64,000 nucleotides of DNA. It comes from Conus ventricosus (lineage: Eukaryota > Mollusca > Gastropoda > Neogastropoda > Conidae). Position numbers and translations under genes: made by a program. This document shows, one piece after another, positions 1 to 10,183 of the stretch; the stretch's first letter is position 1, and each line of letters begins with the position of its first letter. The DNA lies in contig CM031616.1 in NCBI GenBank assembly GCA_018398815.1, forward strand, positions 29,171,886 through 29,235,885, written 5' to 3'. The notes below the pieces were generated by a model. It searched no databases, was not told the DNA's origin, and saw only the letters and a program-made list of their open reading frames with translations.

Positions 1-91
1 CTGCCGAGTCACTTCGGTGGTGTCCAGTGGCGCCTGTTCTGATCTAACATACGCAGGACACCACTTACTAAGCCCCGTACTGACGACAAGA

Positions 92-347
92 AAATAACAT
101 TTATTAAATAGAGTAGTGAAAATGATATGTTTTAAGGTTTACTATGAAAAGATAAAATGATGTTTATTAAATAGATACTTAAAATGATATGTTTTAAGAT
201 TTACTATGAAAAGATGAAAATGATATTTATAAAATAGAGTACTTAAGATAATATGTTTTAAGATTTACTATGAAAAGATGAAAATGATATTTATAGAATA
301 GAGTACTTAAGATGATTTAAGGTTTGCTATGGAAAGATGAAAATGAT
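92..347. repeat. AT-rich minisatellite, about 63-bp unit, 4 copies
   Basis: Four imperfect copies of a unit containing TGATATGTTTTAAG, then TTTACTATGAAAAGATGAAAATGAT, then a TTTATAAAATAGAGTACTTAA-like segment. Successive anchors are 62-64 bases apart and the last copy is shortened. No coding sense is seen in bases 1-495. Confidence 0.8.
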
Positions 348-495
348 AGACTGTGATGAACAGGGGAAGAAGCCGTGTCCCATTTGTATAAGGCAGAGAA
401 AAAAAAAGATTTTTTTTTCTCCTACCAGTTTTCCTTTTGTGAATTTCAGGAAGCCAAATATCTCTCATAAGCAGAGGAGAAGGAAACGAAGTATA

Positions 496-2030
496 CTGAA
501 CAACATTAAAAACGCACCGCTTGCCAAAAGACCCAGACAACGTTGGTAGTACAGAATTATTTAATGAAAGTAAGCATATTTGATTACGCATCCATTTTTC
601 AATTAAACAAAATGTCTGTTCTTGACAAGAATGGCCGAATTCATCTGAAATTAGCTGGTGACTTCACTAGGGTCCCTGTCAAAAAGTACACCACGACGAG
701 CATGTCCGTCCTCGAGCTCTAATACCGAGTGTGTCCGCCATTTGCCCCGATGCACGCTTGGCAGCGCCTCCTCATGGAGTAGACAAGGTTGTGCAAGAAC
801 GCCTGTGGCAGTCCATCCCACTCCTCGGTCAGTGCGCGCCTCAAATGATCGAGAGTCTGTGGACGTCTTCCACGGGCCACAGACGCCCCAGCTCATCCCA
901 GACGTGTTCAATGGGAGCCATGTCAGGGGACAGAGATGGCCAGGGCAACACGGCAATGTTGTTCGCCTGGAGAAATGCAGCGGTGGCTCTTGCGGTGTGG
1001 GGTCGTGCATTATCATGCTGGAAGAACTGCAGCTCCGGGTGCTGGCCAAACAGTGGGACGACGTGGTTCTGCAGCACCTGCTGGTACGTGTTGGCATTCA
1101 CATGGTTGTCAAAAAAGTACAGAGGTGTCCGGTAGTCATTTCTGAATGCCCCCAAACCATCAGACTGCCCCCTCCCCATCTATCGGCTTCAAACACGCAG
1201 CAGTTGGCGTAGCGTTCCCCGACACGCCTCCAGACTCTCATTCTCCCGTCAGCATGAGATAACGCGAAGCGACTTTCGTCAGAGAACAGCACAGCTCTCC
1301 ACTGACGTCGTGTCCATGGCAGATGCTGGTTGGCCCACTGCAGGCGTTGCTGATGGTGTCTACGGGTGAGGACTGGGCCAACATGAGGGCATCTTGCATT
1401 GAGCCCTGATTCTTGCAATCGACGTCGAATGGTTTGTCCAGACACTGGACCCGTCAACCAACCACCTGGCGACATGTTTCTGCTGCTGTAAGGAATCGAT
1501 TACGAAGATGAAGCTGTCGAATATATCGATCTTGCGCTGGTGTGGTAACACGAGGTTGGCCCGTTCGGCGCCGATCAGTGGTGGAACCAGTTGCTGCCAA
1601 ACGTTGTGATAGCCTTACAATTGTTGAGTGACTGCAGTTCAGTTGTCTGGCTGTCTCTCTCGATGACATACCGACTATTAACATTCCAATGGCTCGCTCG
1701 CGTTCTTGCATAGACAGTCGCGGCATTGTTTTCGGACCACTTCGCCTGGTCGAATGACAACTGATACCGTTTTCCAGTCGGCATGACTTCAAACTCACCA
1801 TTTGAGACAAAGAAACAGATGAGCTACGTTCAGTCTCGGCCCCAGTGGCAAAAAAGGTGTTTTGGGCGAGTTGCACGTGGGCGTCACACGAACGTTGGCA
1901 AGCGCGGAGAAACCGAGGCAGTGTGAATCTGTGTCCCTTAAAAATTGTGTTAATATACCAAATCCAAATACACATTTTTTCCAGATGGGAAATCGGCAAA
2001 TCAAAACGGTGCGTTTTTAATGTTGTTCAG
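496..2030 (-). mobile_element. Full-length Tc1/mariner DNA transposon (element 1)
   Basis: A 1535-bp element bounded by a 24-bp perfect terminal inverted repeat: CTGAACAACATTAAAAACGC at the left end (496-519) and its reverse complement at the right end (2007-2030). A TA dinucleotide lies at both edges (494-495 and 2031-2032), the expected Tc1/mariner target duplication. The interior holds one transposase gene on the minus strand. Both ends are intact, so only the reading frame limits activity. Element 2 at 25 kb has unrelated terminal repeats and belongs to a different family. Confidence 0.93.
719..1726 (-). pseudogene. Tc1-type DD34E transposase, frameshifted
   Basis: Encodes a Tc1-family cut-and-paste transposase of about 335 residues, the usual length. 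It starts at an ATG reading MPRLSMQERERAIG (1726) and ends at TAG 719-721 after GANGGHTRY. In order: an N-terminal helix-turn-helix region (ERERAIGMLIVGMSSRETAR), a GRPR-like RTGQPRVT linker, a second HTH region, then the catalytic core. The catalytic acidic residues are visible: D in FSDESRF, D in QHDNARPHTAR, and E 34 residues later in PIEHVWDE. The frame is broken at least three times (near 1460, 1150 and 850), so the copy is probably dead unless some breaks are sequencing errors. Longer minus-strand readings that begin upstream of 1726 run into the terminal repeat and are not real starts. Confidence 0.9.
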
Positions 2031-2077
2031 TATATTTGTTTTGTGTCTTTGCCCCAAACGCCCTGTTCGTAAAACCT

Positions 2078-2080
2078 ACA

Positions 2081-2163
<83 letters not shown>

Positions 2164-2183
2164 GGGCGGGGGGGGGGGGGGGG
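2078..2183. repeat. (CA)n/(CG)n/(CGCA)n compound microsatellite plus G run
   Basis: CA repeats grade into CG, then CGCA, then CA again, followed by a run of about 16 G. The alternating purine-pyrimidine stretch could form Z-DNA. Confidence 0.95.
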
Positions 2184-2340
2184 CGGCGTGATATTGAGTT
2201 ACAGTTCCAAATATAATCTTTAAGCAAAGTTTACTAAGGTTTGTATTCGGTTTTTGTTACCTAACATGTAAGCTTATCCGTTGTATTACGTTTAAGAGAT
2301 ATGTACAGTGATGGGATTTCCGCGCTTTAAAGATAACTGG

Positions 2341-2565
2341 GTCAGAGAACTGTGAGCCTTTCGGAGAAGTCTGCTAAACTTCTGTGGCCAGCCTGCAATG
2401 AATGCTTTATCACAGTGAATTCAGGGTCAGTGGCAGACGGAACTGGTCACGACAGGAGATCACCAGGTATAATTATCGCCCCTTATCACCGCTTGCTTGA
2501 ACCCGACGTCACGTGGTTTTGCTGGTACAGCCAATCACAATCGTGATGTGATGAACTCGTGCCCG
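2341..2565. repeat. Promoter-like dispersed module, copy 1
   Basis: Shares order and sequence with 4432-4610 and 5455-5680. A GGTATAATTAYCGCCCCTTA block is followed by CCCGACGTCACGTGG, which overlaps a CRE-like half site and a CACGTG E-box. Then come TGCTGGTACAGCCAATCACA with a CCAAT box and a CGAACTCGTACACATAG-like end. A long polypyrimidine tract follows at once. It may be part of an unrecognised repeat family or a multiplied upstream region; no adjacent gene is recognisable. Confidence 0.5.
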
Positions 2566-2664
2566 TAGATTCCTTCTTCTTCTCTTTCTTTCTTTCTTCT
2601 TTTTTATTTTTCTTTTTGTGTGTGTGTGTGTTCCATTTCCTTTACTTCAGTATCTCCCCCGTTC

Positions 2665-2840
<176 letters not shown>

Positions 2841-2999
2841 TGGATGTGGGTATGCGCATGCATGCGTGTATGTGTGGGCGTGTGCATGCATGTGAGCGCG
2901 AGCGCGTACGTGTCTGATTGTGTTTGTGTAATTTTGTAATGGATTTTTTTTTTTTTTCCTTATAATTATTATTCTTATTACTAATGTTATTGTTAATAT

Positions 3000-3143
3000 T
3001 ATAATGTTGCTATATTCTTCATTGTTTCTGTCATTAATGTGTGCAGTCTGTTTAGTTGAATGTTGTAGAATAGCAAGGACAGATTGGAAGAATAGGCACT
3101 GCCTAAAATCTCTATCCTTGAGTAATAAAGTTTTTGAGTCTTG

Positions 3144-3145
<2 letters not shown>
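3000..3145 (+). mobile_element. Non-LTR retrotransposon 3' tail
   Basis: The run GCACTGCCTAAAATCTCTAT, CCTTGAGTAATAAAGTTTTTGAGTC, TTGAGTC looks like the 3' end of an invertebrate LINE or SINE: a polyadenylation-like AATAAAG followed by a short tandem (TTGAGTC)n tail. No coding part remains. A CT microsatellite has grown from the tail at 3146. Confidence 0.55.
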
Positions 3146-3202
<57 letters not shown>

Positions 3203-3283
3203 TTTATTTTTCTTTTATCTTTTCGTTTTTCTTGCTTCTGCATTTTCCACCACCCTCCCTCTCTTTCTCCCTACCTACCCCCA

Positions 3284-3339
<56 letters not shown>
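3143..3339. repeat. Two (CT)n tracts
   Basis: Pure CT repeats at about 3143-3198 and 3289-3339, separated by pyrimidine-rich sequence. Confidence 0.95.
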
Positions 3340-3344
<5 letters not shown>

Positions 3345-3391
3345 TTTTCTGTACATTTGATTTTTCTTCTTCTGTCTCTCCTTTCTTTATC

Positions 3392-3448
3392 AGCCCTGAT
3401 GTGGCCCTTTGCGGTCGGCTGGGCTATAAGCAACATTATCTTATCTTA
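3392..3448 (+). mobile_element. 57-bp hairpin-tailed mini-retroposon, copy 1
   Basis: A 57-bp unit starts AGCCCTGATGTGGCCC and ends ATAAGCAACATTATCTTATC. It is flanked by a perfect 15-bp direct repeat, TCTCCTTTCTTTATC, at 3377-3391 and 3449-3463. An identical unit lies at 62256-62313 with a different target duplication. AGCCC at the 5' end can pair with GGGCT after the loop, with an inner GGCC/GGTC stem, and the unit ends in (TTATC)n. This fits insertion of the 3' hairpin and tail of a LINE or SINE. Confidence 0.8.
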
Positions 3449-3949
3449 TCTCCTTTCTTTATCTTCTTGCCTTTTGCTTTTCCTTTAAAAAAAAAAATTC
3501 GAATCCCTGTAATCTTTTGTACGTCTTTCCTCTTTTCTGTCTTTCGGCGTGTCTCTATCTCCCGTGTTATCCTTTTGTTCGTTTCTACTGGATTGCATGG
3601 GCTGCCCCTGGACAAAATTTCTGAAGAGAAGGACGATGTTCATAAAGAACTCTGGAGTGGGAGGATGGAGGAACTATCCACTTTCACGTTCTGTAAAGAC
3701 TCGGCATTTTCACTGTGTGTGGTCTGCTGTAGCCTCTGTCATCATAGGTACTTTCAGTCGAGGCATGGTCCTGGATTTCACTGTCTGGCTCAAATCTTGT
3801 CCAGGGAGGTGGAGGAGGGGTAGATGGAGGGGAGGAGGGGGGGGTCGTCTGCTGGTGGATGCAATTAGACACATGCAAGAGAATGCATTTCGGCACTATG
3901 TGTACATACTCAGGGACATGGATACACGCAGACACATACACACACGCAG

Positions 3950-3977
3950 ACTCTCTCTCTTCTCTCTCTCTCTCTCT

Positions 3978-4026
<49 letters not shown>

Positions 4027-4055
4027 CGCTCTCTCTCTCCCCTCTCAATCAGACA

Positions 4056-4122
<67 letters not shown>
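3950..4122. repeat. Long (CT)n tract with short interruptions
   Basis: About 170 bp of almost pure CT, interrupted once by CCCCTCTCAATCAGACAA. The same AATCAGACAA follows the end of the tract, so the array includes a higher-order duplication. Confidence 0.95.
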
Positions 4123-4125
<3 letters not shown>

Positions 4126-4184
4126 CAGACAATTGGTACTTAAGTATTCAGGTAAAACTATATAGTTACATGCTAGAAAGACAC

Positions 4185-4185
4185 T

Positions 4186-4265
<80 letters not shown>
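4185..4265. repeat. (GA)n microsatellite
   Basis: About 80 bp of GA with one AAG interruption. It lies 60 bp from the (CT)n tract at 3950-4122, so the two could pair as an inverted repeat. Confidence 0.95.
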
Positions 4266-4267
<2 letters not shown>

Positions 4268-4610
4268 GCAGTGAGGGCAACATTTTAGCGACGATAAAAT
4301 TCATTTTTATTTTACGCGTTCAAGAAAAAAGGGTGGGGGAAGCAAAGAAAGAAAGAATAAATGCAGAAAGAAAGAAAAGTAAGAATGAAAGATTGCTAGA
4401 TAGAGAGAGAGAGAAAGAAAGAAAGAATAACTCTGGCACCTTTCAGTTCAGAATCAGTGGTAGAGGGAATCAGTCACAGCAGGAGATCACCCAGGTATAA
4501 TTACCGCCCCTTATTTTCGCTCCCTTGTCCCCCGACGTCATGTGGTCGTGTTGGTACAGCCAACCAGAATTAGTGGAACGAACTCGTACACATAGTCCTC
4601 TTTTCTTCTG
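4264..4610. repeat. Promoter-like dispersed module, copy 2
   Basis: Begins TTGCAGTGAGGGCAACATTT, like copy 3 at 5463. It then carries GGTATAATTACCGCCCCTTA, CCCCGACGTCATGTGG, TTGGTACAGCCAACCAGAAT and CGAACTCGTACACATAGTCC. Here the E-box core is CATGTG and the CCAAT box is CCAAC. A 480-bp pyrimidine-rich tract follows. Confidence 0.5.
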
Positions 4611-5085
4611 TTCATTTTTTCATCTCTGTGTTTTTTGTTTTTTTGTTTTCTGTCTTTCTGCTTCTTTTCCCCTCCATTCTTTTCCTTTCTGCCTCTCTTT
4701 CGTTCTTGTTTTCCTTCCTTTATAGCCGCTTCCTGTTCCCGTATCTTTGTCTCGTTACTTTTTTCTCTGCCCAACCTTCTCTCGTTCCGTTCATTACTTT
4801 CTTTCTGTTGTGTTTCTTCCATTTTTCCTCTTTATTTTTTCATTTCTTCCTTTTTTACTGTTCTTATTTCTCTCCGTCTCCCTCGTTGTCTCTTTTTGCG
4901 TTCCTTTTTGTTTGTTTGTTTTGTTTTGTTTTGTTTGTTTGTTTGTGTTATCTTTCTATACGTTTCTCTGTCTGTCTCTCGTTGTTTTCTGTTTCCTTTA
5001 TTCTCTGTCTCTTTCTTTCCTTCTTTCTCGTTTTCTTCCTCTGTGTCTGTCCCACTTTCGTTCTTTTACTCTTTTTGGAGTACCT
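4596..5085. other. Polypyrimidine tract, non-coding
   Basis: About 490 bp almost wholly of T and C on the + strand. Overlapping open frames here (FFCFL, SLSF and similar) reflect composition only. No gene is seen. Confidence 0.7.
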
Positions 5086-5122
5086 TAAATGGTTACCCTA
5101 AGAGTGGACAAGAACACAGCTA

Positions 5123-5129
<7 letters not shown>

Positions 5130-5213
<84 letters not shown>

Positions 5214-5243
5214 GGGGGCAGACAGACAGACAGACAGACAGAT
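5130..5243. repeat. (GA)n followed by (GACA)n
   Basis: About 80 bp of GA, then AAAGGGGGG, then five GACA units. Confidence 0.95.
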
Positions 5244-5454
5244 GGCTAGGAGGAGAAACTGCTCACTTACTGAATGAGAAACAGTTTGTAAGAACTCAGG
5301 CTGACGGTGCTCGCGGAATGTGATCTGTTAAATTTTGCATTGTTCGATGGACACCCTGTCAGAGCGCGTGGTGCTAGATTCCTTTGTCTGGGTCACATCT
5401 ACTGGGGTCGTCTGCTGTTAGGTAGAACTCCTTGTCGTACCCTTCGATTTCTGC

Positions 5455-5680
5455 TGATAGATTTGCAGTGAGGGGAAAATTCTGCCAGTGAACCCCCCCC
5501 CCCCCCCCCTCCTCCCCAAGAAAGAAAAGGAGAATACGTAGCAGTAAAAGAATAAAGATATAATCATCGCTTCAGTTCCACTTCCTTAATTTAAAGCCAA
5601 ACATCACGTGGTCTTGCTGGTAGAACCAATTACAACCACACTCGAACAAACTCATAGACATGTCTTCTTTTATTAAAGTT
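5455..5680. repeat. Promoter-like dispersed module, copy 3
   Basis: TTGCAGTGAGGGGAAAATTC, a C run at 5493-5509, then a diverged core: AAACATCACGTGGTC with a CACGTG E-box, TGCTGGTAGAACCAATTACA with a CCAAT box, and CGAACAAACTCATAGACATG. A 200-bp polypyrimidine tract follows, as in the other two copies. Confidence 0.45.
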
Positions 5681-6370
5681 AATGTTTCCTCTTTGCCTTT
5701 TTATTTCCTTTTGCTTTTCCGTCCCTTTTTTTTCCCCTCGCTTTTATTCTTTCTCTCCTCCCCACCCCCCCACCCCCTTTCTTTCTTTCTTCCTTCCTTT
5801 CTGTGTGGCTTTCTTTCTGTCTTTCCACTTTTCTTCTTGCTCTCTTTTCTTTCTGTATTTTCTTTCTCTTTTTTTCCTGTCCGAGACAGGACAGGGTAGT
5901 GTGGGAGGGGTGGAAGAATTCTTTTCAGCCTTCTGATATAACGAGTTGAAGGCTTGAGCCACTCCGTTTCAAGCTTTGGTCGGATCAGCCGCAAGCTTAA
6001 GAGTAGCAAGTTGGCCGATCAGAACCGTGTTCTATTCGGGTTATCTTTCTGGTCGATGTTGCTTGCGATTGTCCATTCATAACTGTTTTTTTGGAATGAC
6101 GAGTAGGCAATGTATGTGTGGCTTACTTCCCTTCCGTAATGGTGGTCGTTTTCACCGATGCCAATTCTCATGACGTTCCCCAACGCATTCATAGTGACTT
6201 GTACACCAATGTTCATACCGTATAGAAAGAGCAACAGTGCCATCATTTCAACTACCACCACAAGCTTTATACTGATCTTGTACAGTGTCAAGTTCCATCT
6301 ACGCCCACAATACAACAAACTTCTAGTTGCCATCCGTCTGTCTGGAGAGACAATGGTGTTCCGCCATGGA

Positions 6371-6640
6371 TCAGTCAGTTGTGGAGCTGCAGCGCCTGCT
6401 GTGGCTGAAGAGCCTGATCCTCGAGCGGCAGACTCTGTTGCAGTTGCTGCAGGTGAAGTCTCCGTCATGAGTGTCTGTGCAATTCTTTGCCCGTCTGCGG
6501 CTCCACCGTTCTTCCCACAGGCCTCTCTCTTCTGCTCTGTTCTGCTTGCTTGATGCCGGCCTTGATGGTGGACCGCCAGATGACTCGGTCAGAAGCGACT
6601 ATCTCCAGGTCTGCTGGGTCGAGGCTGCCAAAGACAAACA
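6371..6640 (-). pseudogene. LINE ORF2 C-terminus with C2H2 zinc finger (LINE F)
   Basis: The minus strand reads DPADLEIVASDRVIWRST, the DRxxWR segment usual near the end of many molluscan LINE polyproteins. After a frame change it reads DGDFTCSNCNRVCRSRIRLFSH, a C2-H2 finger of the SRIGLxSH type, then a TGA stop (6371-6373). Only the last 90 or so codons remain. An apparent 149-residue membrane protein on the same strand (6019-6468) is another frame of this segment plus its 3' UTR. Confidence 0.7.
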
Positions 6641-6670
6641 TAGAAATTTTTAAACAGCAACAAGAAAAGT

Positions 6671-6909
6671 ACAGAAAGAATGAAAGATAGACACGATGAG
6701 GATGTTTACAAAGAGAGAAAAATAGACAGCAAAACGATGCAAAAATTGACAAGACGTAAGCATAGAAATGGTCAATGTAGTACAGAAAGAATGAAAGATA
6801 GACACGATGAGGATGTTTACAAAGAGAGAAAAATAGACAGCAAAACGATGCAAAAATTGACAAGACGTAAGCATAGAAATGGTCAATGTAGTACAAAAAG
6901 AATGAAAGA
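6671..6909. repeat. 111-bp tandem duplication
   Basis: Two nearly identical 111-bp units begin at 6671 and 6782 (ACAGAAAGAATGAAAGATAG), with the first 17 bp of a third at 6893. Because 111 is 37 codons, open frames persist through it on both strands and give repeated peptides. This is not evidence of a gene. Confidence 0.9.
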
Positions 6910-6989
6910 CGGATACGAGCAAGTTTAAAAAACAAAACAAAAAAAGTAAGGAAGAAAGAAATATACAACAAAACAACTCCAAAAAAGAT

Positions 6990-7140
6990 CTAGTTGCAAA
7001 GTGAGACAACTGCAGGCGGAAATCTAAACAAATCTTAAACAGATGTAAGCGAACCGCCAAGAGAAAGGTGGGCAAATGAGAAACACAACGCGTTTCGACC
7101 TCCTAGGTCTTCTTCAGGCAAGACACAAACAAATAGGACA
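6990..7140 (-). mobile_element. Dispersed repeat with hammerhead-like CTGAAGA...GAAAC core
   Basis: The minus strand reads CTGAAGA, one A, GACCT-AGG-AGGTC (stem-loop), GAAACGCG. This resembles the CUGANGA/stem II/GAAAC core found at the ends of Penelope-like elements. The upstream part (GCAGGCGGAAATCTAAACAAATC) matches 30265-30300 and 34040-34075, where the core has decayed, so this is one repeat family. The extra A before stem II means a working ribozyme cannot be claimed. Confidence 0.4.
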
Positions 7141-7429
7141 ATGAAAATGAACGAGTTTGTCACTTAGCTTTGATCTCTTCAGCGCAAGGTAGGCGTTGGA
7201 TGATTGTTTGTTCTCTTCGTGGGCAACAACAGCGTGCTGCACTCGCCTCCCGTTGATCTCGTCTGACCTAAACTACGTAGATCTTTTTCCGCTGGTTTCT
7301 CCCCGTGTTTTCTTTCTCCCATCTGGAGGAGGCCGACTAAGTATTCTGTCATAGAAATAACACCTCGGTCCAATGGAACAGGTCGACCTCAAGCTCTCGC
7401 CCCGTACCGACGGCAGCGCAGATTTTTCT

Positions 7430-7431
<2 letters not shown>

Positions 7432-7465
<34 letters not shown>

Positions 7466-7520
7466 GTGGGAAGGTGAAGATAATGCAGAGTACACTGCTC
7501 CCCCCCCCCCCCCCCCTCCC
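7432..7520. repeat. (GT)n and C17 run
   Basis: (GT)n at 7432-7461 and a run of about 17 C at 7500-7517. Confidence 0.9.
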
Positions 7521-7920
7521 GAACATGTGCATGCATGTTGGTGCCGGTCTGTTCGTCGAAGCATACAACTAGATTCTTTGTAATTATTTTAAGCATCCTT
7601 TCCTTGCAGTAGATTCCATACTCAGTGCAGTAATTACAATACAAATATTTGTGATTAATCAACACAAGAGCCAAAAGTAAATGCAAAATGCTCTATTTTG
7701 GACTGCTGTAGGAAACAGTGCTGTTGTTGGCGTAGGGGGCCAACTGGCCTGACCTGCACTTTAACCTATTTGTTCATAATAAAAGACCCATTTTTCTTTA
7801 CTGATATAAACGGTGGAATTTCTTGATTTTTGTGTTCTGTTAAGAAATACAAGAAAAAAACACACTTGGTCTTTGTCAACAATTACTTCCCTTGGCAAAA
7901 CATTCTTGTCACCTTTGCCT

Positions 7921-7929
7921 TTGTGCGTG

Positions 7930-7971
<42 letters not shown>

Positions 7972-8030
7972 GTGTGTGTGTGTGTGTGTGTGGTATGCTA
8001 TGTTCGTAATAATGAATTTTGTCTGTCTCT

Positions 8031-8124
<94 letters not shown>

Positions 8125-8175
8125 CTCTCCTACCTCTCATGAGGCCTCTCCTACTACCACTTCCTCTCATCTTCA

Positions 8176-8213
<38 letters not shown>

Positions 8214-8253
8214 CTCTCCTTCCCCCTCCTCTCTGCTCTCCAACACTCTCTCT

Positions 8254-8302
<49 letters not shown>
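7921..8302. repeat. (GT)n then interrupted (CT)n microsatellite
   Basis: GT repeats at about 7921-7992, then 270 bp of CT-rich repeats broken by CCTCTC variants and one unique stretch at 8130-8175. Confidence 0.95.
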
Positions 8303-8307
<5 letters not shown>

Positions 8308-8420
8308 TAATTACGGCTGCGTTTCGATGGATTGTCGCTTAATTAATAATTATAGTTTTGGGTAGTGTATGAATGGTCAAAAAGAAAACAAAAAAGATGG
8401 AAGGGGAAGGTAAATAATAA

Positions 8421-8604
<184 letters not shown>

Positions 8605-8816
8605 CGCACACATCATGAAAAATGTGTTATGATTATTGATGCTAGAAATTTATTGATGCTTACTGATAATTGATTGTTCGTTTTCGTTTTGCCTTAAACC
8701 ACATCATATAAATGTAAAAGAAAGTACAAATGTTGATATTATTGATGCATTGTAATTGTCTAATTATCATCCTTAGCAGTTTGTTGTATGCTAATTTTTT
8801 ACAAATGGAATGTAAT

Positions 8817-8823
8817 TCTCTCT

Positions 8824-8897
<74 letters not shown>
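8817..8897. repeat. (CT)n followed by C32 run
   Basis: Interrupted CT, then about 32 C (8866-8897). G-quadruplex potential lies on the minus strand. Confidence 0.95.
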
Positions 8898-9039
8898 TTC
8901 GATAGGAGGATCGCTTATTCCATATCTGTGTGTGCCGATTCTTTTCTTCTTTGTAATCAATTTCTTTATTCTTGTTTGTTGTTTAAATCGTCTCTTTTTT
9001 CCTTATAAAGTCATCTACGCCTTAACTGTTAATGGATGA

Positions 9040-9208
9040 ACTTTTTAATGTTATGAAGATATGTGTGTTTGTTAAAAGTTTTGTAAGTCTTAGTCGCTAG
9101 TCATACTTAGTCCCTTAACGGGGCAAGGGCCGGATGAAAAAAAGCATGTGTTTGCTTATCTGTTACCCTTGGAAATAAAGATTATCATCATCATCATCAT
9201 CATCATCC
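9040..9208 (+). mobile_element. LINE/SINE 3' tail ending in (ATC)n
   Basis: CTTAACGGGGCAAGGGCCGG, then TTACCCTTGGAAATAAAG, then (ATC)7. A polyadenylation-like AATAAAG directly followed by a trinucleotide tail is typical of non-LTR retrotransposon 3' ends. No coding part remains. Confidence 0.5.
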
Positions 9209-9209
9209 C

Positions 9210-9452
9210 TTGTCTGGTTGCCAGCAAGATTACTTTTCACTGCTCAGATTAGATTTTGCTCGTCTTTTCAAGAATGAGTGTGATATGCCTGTGGAAGGTC
9301 TTCCATCGAATGTGGAAGGTATGCTCAACGCCGCACTGCGCGACATGACATTATCATCCTTTAAAATTGAAGGCAGGGATAATCAGACTGTTGTGATCCT
9401 TTGGTTGAGAACAATGTGCTATTCAAGTCACACACACACACAAGGGAAGTGA
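9210..9452 (+). CDS. Short unrecognised ORF, possible fragment
   Basis: An 80-residue open frame reads DYFSLLRLDFARLFKNECDM, then EGLPSNVEGMLNAALRDMTL, then SSFKIEGRDNQTVVILWLR. Unlike most open frames in this window, the residues are not set by simple repeats: hydrophobic and charged positions alternate as in a folded domain. It begins next to the (ATC)n tail and runs out into a CA repeat. It could be an exon or a transposon N-terminal fragment. I do not recognise the family and see no acceptable promoter or splice context. Confidence 0.25.
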   Translation: MSGCQQDYFSLLRLDFARLFKNECDMPVEGLPSNVEGMLNAALRDMTLSSFKIEGRDNQTVVILWLRTMCYSSHTHTQGK

Positions 9453-9715
9453 CATCAGTGACAATCTGGTGACGCTTCCGCATTATGCCTAGCTGTTAGC
9501 AGCGTAAGAAAACAGAGTCAAGAAGTCGGACTGTCTTTCTCCCAACTTACTTTCTCCTGGCCTCAGTCTATTAAACTACTGTTTCGGTTTCGGTGTTTGT
9601 CTTTTTTTTTTAAATAAATAAATTTTAAAAACCTATTAATTTTCTTTTTTGAGATTCGAACATGCCTTTTGTTGTTGTTGTAGTTGTTGTTTGTTTGTTT
9701 ATTGGGGTTTTGTTG

Positions 9716-9727
9716 TTGTTGTTGTTG

Positions 9728-9797
<70 letters not shown>

Positions 9798-9836
9798 TTG
9801 TTTTTTTTTTTTTTTTTTTTTTTTTTGGGGGGGGGG
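9716..9836. repeat. (GTT)n(GT)n, T run, G run
   Basis: GTT repeats, about 66 bp of GT, 25 T and 10 G in succession. Confidence 0.95.
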
Positions 9837-10183
9837 TCTCTCTCTCTTCAAACTGTAACTTCGGGACGAGTGACCTGTGATTTGCGACGACGCGTGTAAC
9901 TGTGCAGCCTCGAGCACTCAAATGTCAACGATTAGAAGTTTACATGGTCTTTGAGCCTATGTATCTTAGTCACATGCCAGCAACAAGCAGCCATCCTTGA
10001 TCTGCGTCAAGAAGAATCTTCACATCATGAATCTGTCTTGCCTCCCATTATCACCATCCGTGTACTGGCATCGTGCACCCGTGAATCTCTTGACATACGG
10101 AGGTAAAGAAGAAGAAAAAAGTGCTAAATAACTTATTAAGAAACGACAATAGAGTGAGGATGGAGACCGTTCTTTAATACTAT

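Noticed and set aside
6019..6468. 149-residue minus-strand ORF with an apparent transmembrane helix
   Set aside because: It overlaps, in another frame, a LINE C-terminus with a clear C2H2 finger (DGDFTCSNCNRVC...). The hydrophobic part comes from a GTGGTAGTT-rich 3' UTR.
6680..6928. Repeat protein encoded by the 111-bp tandem unit
   Set aside because: The period is divisible by three, which keeps any frame open; both strands are open and no start context or homology is seen.
7088..7115. Calling an active hammerhead ribozyme
   Set aside because: Core order fits, but there is an extra base before stem II and no convincing stems I and III, so only a hammerhead-like repeat is reported.
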